Assembly: GCA_903858195.1 (NCBI GenBank)
Contig: CAIOHW010000394.1
Coordinates: 1 to 11,068 of the forward strand
DNA length: 11,068 nt
DNA from: Oligoflexia bacterium
GTDB lineage: Bacteria; Bdellovibrionota; UBA1018
Reading direction: 5' to 3'
In this document: piece by piece, positions 1-5,982 of the stretch
Layout of the letters: each line of letters opens with the position of its first letter
Position numbering within the stretch: position 1 is the stretch's first letter
The notes under the pieces: generated by a model
What the model was told of the DNA's origin: nothing
Databases searched by the model: none
What the model saw: only the letters and a program-made list of their open reading frames with translations
Made by a program: the position numbers and the translations under genes

Positions 1-1133
1 AAGACAGGAGCCAGCTCGGGGAGCGGACCCTCGAGTGCATCGAGGATGACGCTTGAAATTCCCTGACGATGAAATGCCGTGGAGAGTTCCGTGGCCGTGA
101 AGAGCAGATCGCTTGAGGCGAGATCCTGGAAGGCCGGATAGTATCGTTCAAATTCGGCCGGATACTCACAGAAAGAGCCCGCAACCGAGAACTGGAGGAC
201 GCTCCTGCGCCGGAGAAAATGTTCCGTATCGGCAGCGTCCATGCCCGAGATGGAGTCGAGGACATAGGTCACCGGATCGGACATCGATCTTGCGCCGGCA
301 AAGCAGGAGATGGGCTTGCGGAGCGCGTGAACCAACCGTGAAAGCTCGTTCAGCCGAGGCGCATCGCCCTCGGCGGTCCTGGAAATCAGGGCCATCAGGT
401 GCGAAGTTGCCCCTCGCAGGCCCTGCGCGCGCGAGAAATCATCGAGGGCGCGAAACAGGCTTCCATCTGCAGACGCAGCAAGCAGGCTCCGATCGAGACG
501 GAGCGCGAGGGTTGAATGCAGGGCGGAATGGATCGCAGTCGAAACACGTTCGCCCAGGGGCATCGACAGGCGCGCAAACGCCGGAGAGTCGACGAGTGCG
601 ATCGCAGCCTCGAGCGCCCCCTTGAGCTCGGGGCCCTGCCTCGAAAGCAGTGCCAGCGCCTCAAAGAAACGGTCATCCGCATGCCGGATGAGCCTCAGGA
701 GCGCGGGCAGAACCTGCTCGTGCCGGAGCAGCCCCCCCATGGCCTCAAGCTCGTCTCCAAGCCTGCCACCTGCAAGCCACTGGGAGTGAGTCTGCCGGAC
801 CTGGTAGATCACGGAGGGCTGCGAAAAAAACTGTTCGTTTGCCACTCGCACCAGCGGAAGTAGCTCGGCATCAGGAACGGGGGCCACGAGCTTCTGGAGC
901 GGTTCAAGTGCCCCGTTCGAGCCCAGGCAGCCCAGTAATCCACGAAATTGGGGAACACTCAGAGCGCCCTGCCCCAGATCGAGTCTGCTGCAGTCAGCGG
1001 CAATGGGGCGGTAGGGCTGCTGCTTGAGAACGGCTTCGTCTCGCCCGTCCGAGAAAAGCCCAAGCGAGCAGCCGGCAAGGACTGCTGAAAGCGCTAGGAT
1101 TCCGGAGCTCTGGATGGCCCTTGGGCGGTTCAT
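1..1133 (-). CDS. Putative outer- or inner-membrane lipoprotein, unknown family (3' end beyond left edge)
   Basis: Open minus-strand frame from an ATG at 1133 to the window edge (377 complete codons, no stop seen). It starts with a lipoprotein signal: MNRPR n-region, hydrophobic stretch, then lipobox LAGC with the acylated Cys at residue 22 and Ser at +2, which argues against inner-membrane retention by the E. coli Asp+2 rule. The mature part is Leu/Ala-rich and probably all-helical, and carries four more Cys (48, 69, 277, 322) that could pair as disulfides in the periplasm. I recognise no domain. An in-frame ATG at 1148 would add MVRAL; a TGA lies just upstream of it. Neither start has a strong ribosome binding site, so the start is uncertain by five codons. 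The gene lies 84 nt after dnaB on the same strand with no terminator seen between, so read-through from the dnaB operon is possible. Coding and lipoprotein status are well supported; function is unknown. Confidence 0.85.
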   Translation of the reverse strand, partial: MNRPRAIQSSGILALSAVLAGCSLGLFSDGRDEAVLKQQPYRPIAADCSRLDLGQGALSVPQFRGLLGCLGSNGALEPLQKLVAPVPDAELLPLVRVANEQFFSQPSVIYQVRQTHSQWLAGGRLGDELEAMGGLLRHEQVLPALLRLIRHADDRFFEALALLSRQGPELKGALEAAIALVDSPAFARLSMPLGERVSTAIHSALHSTLALRLDRSLLAASADGSLFRALDDFSRAQGLRGATSHLMALISRTAEGDAPRLNELSRLVHALRKPISCFAGARSMSDPVTYVLDSISGMDAADTEHFLRRRSVLQFSVAGSFCEYPAEFERYYPAFQDLASSDLLFTATELSTAFHRQGISSVILDALEGPLPELAPV

Positions 1134-1217
1134 GAGAGCGCGAACCATCCAATATCAGACCAAACTAGTCAAGCTATAGGATCCGGCAATTGCTGCTGTG
1201 ATTCCAAATACTTACAG

Positions 1218-2690
1218 CTAGAAGCTGGGGCCGCCCTTTTCTACGGGACGACCTGGCTGAATGGGGGCTCCCGCCACGTCATCCGTCAGGTTCACAAAGA
1301 GCGTGTACTCACCGATCCAGCCGAGGCGTACGGTATCGGTCTCGCCTGCACGGTTCTTGGCCAGGATGATCTCGGCAACGCCCTTGGTCTCGGGATTCGG
1401 CGGGTTATCCTTGTCGCGGTTGTAGTAGTCCTCGCGATGGATGAACACGACCATGTCGGCATCCTGCTCGATGGCTCCCGATTCACGCAGGTCCGAAAGC
1501 ATCGGGCGCTTGTCTTGGCGGCTCTCGACGCCTCGATTGAGCTGCGAGAGTACGATGATCGGAACCTTGAGCTCCTTGGCGAGCTCCTTGAGTCCGCGGC
1601 TGATTTCCGAGATCTCGCGCTCGCGCGAAGAGTCGCCCTTTTGCGAGGCCTTGGAGCCCTTCATGAGCTGCAAGTAGTCGACGACCACGAGATCGAGCTT
1701 ACGCTCACGGGCAAGCAGCCTGCGGCAGCGGGCCCGGATATCCATCACCGACAGCGTGCCTGAGTCGTCGATATGAATGGAGCTCTTGTTCATCTCGTCG
1801 GCCGCCTGTGCCAGCCGCTGCCAGTCGCGATCCATGAGTCGCCCCAGCTTCAGACTGCGCGAATTGATGCGCGCATGTCCCGAAAGGAGCTTGAACATGA
1901 TTTCCTGTGCCGACATTTCGAGCGAGAAGAGCGCAACCGTCTTTCGGTTCTTGATGGCTGCGTGCTGAAGAGCCGAGATGAACCAGCTCGTCTTACCCAT
2001 GCCGGGGCGGGCGGCGACGATGATGATCTGGCCCGGATGCAGGCCCGTGGTGATGCGGTCAAAATCCCTGAACCCGGTCTCAACCCCGGTGACCTCCGCC
2101 TTGCGCTGGGCAAGCTCTTCGATGCGCTTCATGGCATCCACCAGAAGCTCATTCATCGAGGCAAAGGTCTTGCTCGATTTCGTGTCGCTCACCTCGAAGA
2201 TTCGGCGCTCGGCATCATCCAAAAAGGACTCGAGCTCCTCGACAGGACCAAACGACTCTTCGACGATATCCGTGCAGGTCCCGATCAGACGCCTGAGCTG
2301 GGCCTTGCTCCGCACGATGGCGGCATAGTGTCCGACGTTCGAAACTGCAAACGTGTCATCGAGAAGCGAGGTCAGTGCAGCCGTGCCGCCCACTTCTTCA
2401 AAGCATTGACGATCGCGCAGAGCATTGGTGAGCGTCAGCAGATCCAACGCCTCACCCTTTCGGGCAAGTGCCGTCAGCACCTCAAAGATCTTCTGATGCG
2501 ACGAAAGATAGAAGTCGCGAGCCTCCAGCCCCTGCTCCTGGACCTCGAAGATCGCGTCGTTCTTGAGCAGGATCACACCCAAGACCGAACGCTCGGCCTC
2601 GAGTGAGTGAGGAGGAACCTTGGAGGAGCCTGCCCCACCGCTGCCGCGGGTCAATGGCAGGTCGCCGGAAACAAACGGCGAGCCGGGCAT
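1218..2690 (-). CDS. dnaB: Replicative DNA helicase DnaB
   Basis: Encodes the hexameric 5'-3' helicase that unwinds DNA at the replication fork and recruits primase. The 490-residue product (E. coli DnaB is 471) has the expected order: a short Gly/Ser-rich leader (1-24), an N-terminal helical domain (about 25-130, starting PPHSLEAERSVLG), a linker, and a RecA-like motor domain (about 200-470). Visible motifs are Walker A ARPGMGKTS (227-235), Walker B DLVVVDYLQL (333-342), LSQLNRGVE (381-389), the LRESGAIEQDAD segment (401-412) and AKNRAGETDTVRLGW near 444-458. No intein interrupts these motifs, although DnaB is a common intein site. The ATG lies 7 nt after the rplI stop; the purine run AAGGAAG at the end of rplI can serve as its ribosome binding site, suggesting translational coupling. 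Last gene of the rpsF operon. Confidence 0.98.
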   Translation of the reverse strand: MPGSPFVSGDLPLTRGSGGAGSSKVPPHSLEAERSVLGVILLKNDAIFEVQEQGLEARDFYLSSHQKIFEVLTALARKGEALDLLTLTNALRDRQCFEEVGGTAALTSLLDDTFAVSNVGHYAAIVRSKAQLRRLIGTCTDIVEESFGPVEELESFLDDAERRIFEVSDTKSSKTFASMNELLVDAMKRIEELAQRKAEVTGVETGFRDFDRITTGLHPGQIIIVAARPGMGKTSWFISALQHAAIKNRKTVALFSLEMSAQEIMFKLLSGHARINSRSLKLGRLMDRDWQRLAQAADEMNKSSIHIDDSGTLSVMDIRARCRRLLARERKLDLVVVDYLQLMKGSKASQKGDSSREREISEISRGLKELAKELKVPIIVLSQLNRGVESRQDKRPMLSDLRESGAIEQDADMVVFIHREDYYNRDKDNPPNPETKGVAEIILAKNRAGETDTVRLGWIGEYTLFVNLTDDVAGAPIQPGRPVEKGGPSF

Positions 2691-2697
2691 GACTGGC

Positions 2698-3144
2698 TCA
2701 GGCTTCCTTGGTGACCATCACCTTCACGGTCGCCGAAACCTCCGGAAGGAGGCGCACGGTAACCGAATGCTGGCCGAGCGACTTGATCGTCTCAGTCATC
2801 TGGATGGCACGGCGCTCGATATTGAAGCCAGCGCGCGCAAGTCCGTCAACAATGTCAGCGGAGCTCACCGAGCCGAAAAGCTTATCATTCTCGCCCACCT
2901 TGCGGGAGACGGTGATCGTCAGGCCGGCCATCTTGGCGACGAGCGCCTCTGCACCCGACTTCATCTCGAGGCGCTTCTTTTCAAGAGCGCGCTTGTGGTG
3001 CTCGATGGCGCGGACGTTGGTTTCGTCGGCGATGAAAACCAGGTTGCGCGGAACCAGGTAGTTCCGGGCATAGCCGTCGGAAACCTTTACGATGTCGCCC
3101 ACACGTCCCAGATTCGCCACGTTCTCACGAAGAATGACCTGCAT
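2698..3144 (-). CDS. rplI: 50S ribosomal protein bL9
   Basis: Ribosomal protein bL9, which binds 23S rRNA at the base of the L1 stalk and extends from the subunit surface. The product has 148 residues, the usual length for the family. The N-terminal domain begins MQVILRENVANLG and carries the bL9 signature G-x-V-x-x-V-x-x-G-Y-x-R-N-x-L-x-P at residues 13-33. A long charged connecting helix follows (about 40-75), then the C-terminal domain with the GSVSSADIVD segment (91-100). The ATG at 3144 is preceded by GAGGAG with a 4-nt spacer; the frame extends to a TTG at 3156, but that start would precede the binding site and add residues the family lacks. It sits between the DUF2232 gene (33-nt gap) and dnaB (7-nt gap). 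Confidence 0.97.
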   Translation of the reverse strand: MQVILRENVANLGRVGDIVKVSDGYARNYLVPRNLVFIADETNVRAIEHHKRALEKKRLEMKSGAEALVAKMAGLTITVSRKVGENDKLFGSVSSADIVDGLARAGFNIERRAIQMTETIKSLGQHSVTVRLLPEVSATVKVMVTKEA

Positions 3145-3161
3145 AAAACTCCTCAAATTGT

Positions 3162-3175
3162 CCCTAAAATTAGGG
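3162..3175 (-). promoter_or_regulatory. Short AT-centred inverted repeat ahead of rplI
   Basis: Between the DUF2232 stop and the rplI ribosome binding site lies the inverted repeat CCCTAATTTTAGGG (minus-strand reading), with half-sites CCCTAA and TTAGGG. As RNA it could form a 5-bp stem with a 4-nt loop just upstream of the rplI binding site. No T-run follows, so it is not a standard terminator. It might be a processing or spacing element, a protein site, or chance. Confidence 0.25.
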
Positions 3176-3177
3176 GT

Positions 3178-4119
3178 CTACGATTGCCTGAGTTTGGATC
3201 GAAAGTCAAACCACAGGTCGAAAAATCCCACAGCAAGCAGGAGTGGTGTCATCACTCCCAGTACCAAAAAAAAGACCAGGCCCCGGGCAAGCCCCCTCAC
3301 CCCCCAGACATCACACACGACACTTAGGATGGCGACCCCCTGCAGCGCATAAAGTGCGAGGCAGAACTTAAGGCCGTTCCACGCCAGGTCGGCGGGGATG
3401 CCGCGAAACACCACCCAGCCAAAGCCACAGGCGAGCGTCGGCCAGACCCAGCGCTCCGGGGTCTTCCAGCCCCTGAGGTAACCCACCGGAACCCCGAGGC
3501 GCTCCCGGAGGCGCCCAGGACTGAGCCTCACCAGAAGCGTCAGGACGATCCAAGACTGCAACAGCGCGGCAATCCCGAGCGACGAGGGCAGGTTACGAAC
3601 CCACTCGAGCTTGTGCTCCTCCCACTCGGCAGGGTCCCACTGGCTCGGGGGTGCCTGTGTACTGAGCTGCTGCCCCATCCAGTCCATGGCCCGCTGGATC
3701 TGCTCGGCCGGAGTCACTCCATCCAGGCGCGACCAGACGACGAGCGCAAGCACGCCCGCAGCGACCACCGCCAAGATCCCGGAAAACAGAATCGACATGA
3801 GCCTGGCTTGGGCATCGCGACGACGCCCCACCCAGAACCGCGACGCTTCGGCGATCATCCACGCCGGAGCGACGGAGAAGACGGCAAAGCCCGCAAGCCC
3901 GCTCCAGCCCGACAGGGCCCAGATGAGCGAACCATTGCTCAACGTTGCAAGCAGCGCCCAGCGCCGGCCGGCGGCCAGGTTGAGCCAGGCCAGGGGCAGG
4001 GGCGCCAGAAGCGCAAGGAACAGACTGATGTAAAAAGAGGCGCTCAGGAAAAAGGGGGAGAGCCGAACCCAGAAAGGAAGGCGGGAGTGGGTCGAGGGAG
4101 GCGAGCCGAGATCACTCAT
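3178..4119 (-). CDS. DUF2232 (YybS-like) integral membrane protein
   Basis: A 313-residue multi-pass membrane protein of the DUF2232 family, whose biochemical role is not established. Hydrophobic segments appear at about 25-48, 54-92 (probably two), 107-130, 180-200, 222-240, 248-270 and 277-300. The region between segments at 131-178 is polar and Trp-rich. Family features visible are a W-K-T-P-E-R-W-V-W stretch (218-226) before a late helix, ALQGVAIL (258-265), and a C-terminal GFFDLWFDFR (298-307). The gene sits between rpsR and rplI, the position this family usually holds in Gram-negative delta-type genomes and Firmicutes-like relatives, which supports the call. The ATG at 4119 follows the rpsR stop by 25 nt; a purine run AAGGGGG lies about 12 nt upstream, a rather long spacing. 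The stop TAG is at 3180-3178. Confidence 0.85.
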   Translation of the reverse strand: MSDLGSPPSTHSRLPFWVRLSPFFLSASFYISLFLALLAPLPLAWLNLAAGRRWALLATLSNGSLIWALSGWSGLAGFAVFSVAPAWMIAEASRFWVGRRRDAQARLMSILFSGILAVVAAGVLALVVWSRLDGVTPAEQIQRAMDWMGQQLSTQAPPSQWDPAEWEEHKLEWVRNLPSSLGIAALLQSWIVLTLLVRLSPGRLRERLGVPVGYLRGWKTPERWVWPTLACGFGWVVFRGIPADLAWNGLKFCLALYALQGVAILSVVCDVWGVRGLARGLVFFLVLGVMTPLLLAVGFFDLWFDFRSKLRQS

Positions 4120-4144
4120 GAAACCGGCTCGCCCCCTTCAAGAA

Positions 4145-4468
4145 TCAATGACCCGAGGACACGTATCCGACGAGCGCCAGGTTGCGGGCGCGCTTCACCG
4201 CAGAGGTGAGCTTGCGCTGGTGCATGGCGCAGTTGCCGGAGATGCGGCGGGGCGTGATCTTGCCGTGCTCGCTGACAAACGACTGCATCATGCGGATATC
4301 CTTATAATCCATGATGAAGTCCTGGTCCGAGCAGAAACGGCAGACCTTCTTGCGGCTGAAGCCGCCACCGCGGCGGGAGCCACGCTCATCGCCGTCATCA
4401 CGGCCTTCGCGTGCGTCACGGGCATCACGAGCGCCCGAATCCATCTTATCTTCACGATTGTACGACAT
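4145..4468 (-). CDS. rpsR: 30S ribosomal protein bS18, zinc-type, with N-terminal extension
   Basis: Ribosomal protein bS18, which binds 16S rRNA of the platform as a heterodimer with bS6. The product has 107 residues against about 75 in E. coli. The core (about 39-102) contains the family block YKDIRMMQSFVSEHGKI followed by PRRISGNCAMHQRKL and KRARNLALVGY. Cys43-x2-Cys46 and Cys80-x2-His83 form a plausible zinc site of the kind found in C+ versions of this protein. The first 38 residues are a low-complexity Arg/Asp/Gly stretch (repeats of ARD/REG, ending RRGGG), probably disordered and able to contact rRNA. The ATG at 4468 has GGAG 9 nt upstream. It lies 30 nt after rpsF, so the bS6 and bS18 partners are made together. 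Confidence 0.97.
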   Translation of the reverse strand: MSYNREDKMDSGARDARDAREGRDDGDERGSRRGGGFSRKKVCRFCSDQDFIMDYKDIRMMQSFVSEHGKITPRRISGNCAMHQRKLTSAVKRARNLALVGYVSSGH

Positions 4469-4498
4469 GGTTCATTTCTCCAAATCTGTGCTGGATGT

Positions 4499-4990
4499 TT
4501 ATTCTTCGGACGCTGCAGCTTCAGGAGCTTCAGCGTGCTGATGGCGGGGTGCGTATGAGCGACGCTCGCCCATCGCTGCCATGCGCTCTTCACGACGAGC
4601 TTCACGCTCTTCTTCACGGCGCTTGGCGGCTGCCTGCTGTTCGGCACGAGCCTTTTTGAATGCCTCGATGTTGAATTCCTTCTCGAGGTTCACGCTCAGG
4701 AAACGGAAAACCTGGTCATTGAGGCGCAGGTTGCGCTCGATTTCATGAACCACGTCGCCCTTGCCCGTATAGACAAAGTACGTGTAGTGGCCGCGGCTTT
4801 CCTTGGCGATCGGGTAAGCAAGCTTCCGCTTGCCCCAGTCTTCCTGCATGACGACTTCGCCGCCGTACTGGGCGACGACACCGTTCAGGCGCTCTTGAAT
4901 GGCCTTGAGGCCTTCGTCCGAAAGCTCGGCGCGTGTGATGTAAGTGGTTTCAAAGCCGGAGATGAGCCCCGACTGGGTCTGGGTAGCCAT
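4499..4990 (-). CDS. rpsF: 30S ribosomal protein bS6 with long charged C-terminal tail
   Basis: Ribosomal protein bS6, partner of bS18 on the 30S platform. The product has 163 residues. The ferredoxin-like core shows FETTYI (13-18), DWGKRKLAYPI (51-61), YTYFVY (69-74) and ERNLRLNDQVFRFL (85-98). Residues from about 112 form a highly charged Arg/Glu/Ala helix followed by a polar tail that ends Ser-Glu-Glu. E. coli bS6 also ends in Glu-Glu, where RimK adds further glutamates; whether that happens here is inference, and no rimK is in the window. The ATG at 4990 has a strong AAGGAGG with a 5-nt spacer. The frame is open upstream to a TTG at 5029, but that lies before the binding site and is unlikely to be used. 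First gene of the ribosomal-helicase operon. Confidence 0.97.
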   Translation of the reverse strand: MATQTQSGLISGFETTYITRAELSDEGLKAIQERLNGVVAQYGGEVVMQEDWGKRKLAYPIAKESRGHYTYFVYTGKGDVVHEIERNLRLNDQVFRFLSVNLEKEFNIEAFKKARAEQQAAAKRREEEREARREERMAAMGERRSYAPRHQHAEAPEAAASEE

Positions 4991-5050
4991 TACTGCCTCC
5001 TTATGAATAATGGGCCGACATTGGCCCAAAAGCCCGTGGAGTCCTCCACG
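4991..5050 (-). promoter_or_regulatory. rpsF leader with two tandem hairpins (possible autoregulatory leader)
   Basis: Two inverted repeats lie just upstream of the rpsF ribosome binding site on the transcribed strand. The first is CGTGGA-GGAC-TCCACG (5050-5035), followed by GGGCTTTTGG. The second is TGGGCC-AATGTC-GGCCCA (5028-5011). The AAGGAGG of rpsF follows about 14 nt later. Leaders of rpsF in many bacteria bind the bS6:bS18 complex and repress the operon; these hairpins are in the right place, but I could not match the conserved core of that motif with certainty. The first hairpin could instead act as a weak terminator for tatC, since a short T4 run follows it. Confidence 0.35.
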
Positions 5051-5121
5051 AGCAAGGGTCCGAGACGGGTAGCACGGCCGAGGCCTGCGATCAATCCCCC
5101 CGCACAGATGGGTTCCGACCC
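5051..5121. other. Spacer between tatC stop and rpsF leader hairpins
   Basis: This 71-bp non-coding stretch holds a tiny inverted repeat GGGT-CGGA-ACCC directly after the tatC stop (minus strand) and a poor promoter-like pair, TTGATC (5094-5089) and TACCCG (5071-5066), with a 17-nt spacer. The pair matches consensus badly at the -10, so I do not call a promoter. The rpsF operon may start here or be read through from tatC. Confidence 0.3.
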
Positions 5122-5937
5122 TCAGGCCCAGGGGTGCTTTTCGGGGGGGGAGGCAAGGGCCCCGTCGCCCTCTGAGGCAGCCCTGCCTCGCTGCAGCCAG
5201 GCCACCACCACGATGGCCAGCTCATAGAGGATGATCAGGGGAGCCATGAGCAGGAGCATGGACATGGCGTCCGGGGGGGCGAAAAGGGCCGAGGCCACCG
5301 TAATGCCCAAGATCGCCGTGCGCCGGCTTGAACGAAGGCCCTCGGCACTCACCACCCCGAGCCAGCCCAGAAAGACCAGGAGCACGGGGAGCTCGAACGC
5401 CAGCCCGAAGAGCAGCATGAGCTTGAGGCAGGTGTCGTAATAGTTTGCGATGGTCAGCAGGGGCACATCGGCGGGACCGCCATACTGGACGAAGTACTTG
5501 AACCCGAGCGGAAACAGCACGTAGTAGGCAAACGCCGCCCCACCCATAAAGAACAGTGCGCCTGAAGAAACGAAGGGAAACACCCACCTGCGCTCGTGGG
5601 GCTTGAGGCCCGGGGCGATGAACTTCCAGAGCTCCGCGAAATAGAAGGGGGACAGGAAGATGAGCGAGCCGTAGCCCGACACCTTCAGATGGGTCAGGAA
5701 GTTCTCGAAAAGCGACGTGAAGTAGAGCTTTTGCTGCTCCGGAGGGAGAGCCGCAAAGAGGGGCCTTCGCAGGAACTCGAGCATGGGCTCGGCAAAGGCG
5801 TAACAGGCCGCGAACCCGACCATGAAGATGTACAGGCAGCGCATCAGTCGCGCACGGAGCTCCTCGATATGATCGAAGACTCCCATCACGGGTCCACCAG
5901 TACGGTCGGGGTTCACTTCATTTGGGACTTGAGCCAT
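5122..5937 (-). CDS. tatC: Sec-independent (Tat) protein translocase subunit TatC
   Basis: Polytopic inner-membrane subunit that recognises twin-arginine signal peptides and exports folded proteins. The 271-residue product has six hydrophobic segments (about 33-50, 87-105, 118-141, 165-192, 205-220, 226-246). The family signature DHIEELRARL is at 22-31. Conserved acidic positions appear in PHERR (Glu115, matching E. coli Glu103), FELP (Glu182) and PPD (Asp223). The C-terminal tail (250-271) is polar. The start is uncertain. ATG 5937 has GAGGG 6 nt upstream. An in-frame ATG at 5886 (residue 18, MGVFDHIEELR) gives a more typical TatC N-terminus, has GGTGG 7 nt upstream, and would fit the promoter at 5950-5979 better, since that promoter leaves only about 6 nt before ATG 5937. 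No tatA or tatB is in the window. Confidence 0.96.
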   Translation of the reverse strand: MAQVPNEVNPDRTGGPVMGVFDHIEELRARLMRCLYIFMVGFAACYAFAEPMLEFLRRPLFAALPPEQQKLYFTSLFENFLTHLKVSGYGSLIFLSPFYFAELWKFIAPGLKPHERRWVFPFVSSGALFFMGGAAFAYYVLFPLGFKYFVQYGGPADVPLLTIANYYDTCLKLMLLFGLAFELPVLLVFLGWLGVVSAEGLRSSRRTAILGITVASALFAPPDAMSMLLLMAPLIILYELAIVVVAWLQRGRAASEGDGALASPPEKHPWA

Positions 5938-5957
5938 GCCTTACCCTCGGTCATATT
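5929..5957 (+). promoter_or_regulatory. Candidate sigma-70 promoter for the cyclophilin gene
   Basis: A -35 box TTGAGC (5929-5934) and a -10 box CATATT (5952-5957) are separated by 17 nt; each matches consensus at four of six positions. Initiation would fall near 5964, giving a leader of about 19 nt that contains the AGAGG ribosome binding site of the cyclophilin at 5983. The -35 box overlaps the first codons of tatC on the other strand. Prediction by eye only. Confidence 0.4.
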
Positions 5958-5979
5958 GCCCGGCGCAAAGAGGTGTCAA
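5950..5979 (-). promoter_or_regulatory. Candidate sigma-70 promoter for tatC
   Basis: On the minus strand a perfect -35 hexamer TTGACA (5979-5974) is followed after 18 nt by TATGAC (5955-5950), four of six matches to the -10 consensus. Initiation would fall near 5943. That leaves about 6 nt before the tatC ATG at 5937, or about 57 nt before the alternative ATG at 5886. Its -10 physically overlaps the -10 of the opposing cyclophilin promoter. Confidence 0.4.
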
Positions 5980-5982
5980 TTC

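Noticed and set aside
113..863. Overlapping plus-strand frames near the left edge
   Set aside because: The continuous minus-strand lipoprotein frame with its signal peptide explains this region better.
1144..1172. Promoter-like TTGACT (1172-1167) ahead of the lipoprotein gene
   Set aside because: At 17-nt spacing the -10 position reads GATGGT, only three of six matches, and would overlap the start region. It is too weak to call.
1773..2606. 277-codon open frame on the plus strand
   Set aside because: It is antisense to dnaB, whose motifs are unambiguous; the composition is that of a mirrored coding frame.
1218..2690. Possible intein in dnaB
   Set aside because: Walker A, Walker B and later motifs are continuous and normally spaced, and no splicing motifs are seen.
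2620..3327. 235-codon open frame on the plus strand
   Set aside because: It is antisense to the dnaB start, rplI and the DUF2232 end, with no domain and no initiation signal.
3613..4209. 198-codon open frame on the plus strand
   Set aside because: It is antisense to the DUF2232 membrane protein; its Arg/Pro/Gly-rich product is typical of a shadow frame.
5066..5094. TTGATC-17-TACCCG as an rpsF operon promoter
   Set aside because: The -10 hexamer matches consensus at only two positions. I left it as a note in the spacer entry.
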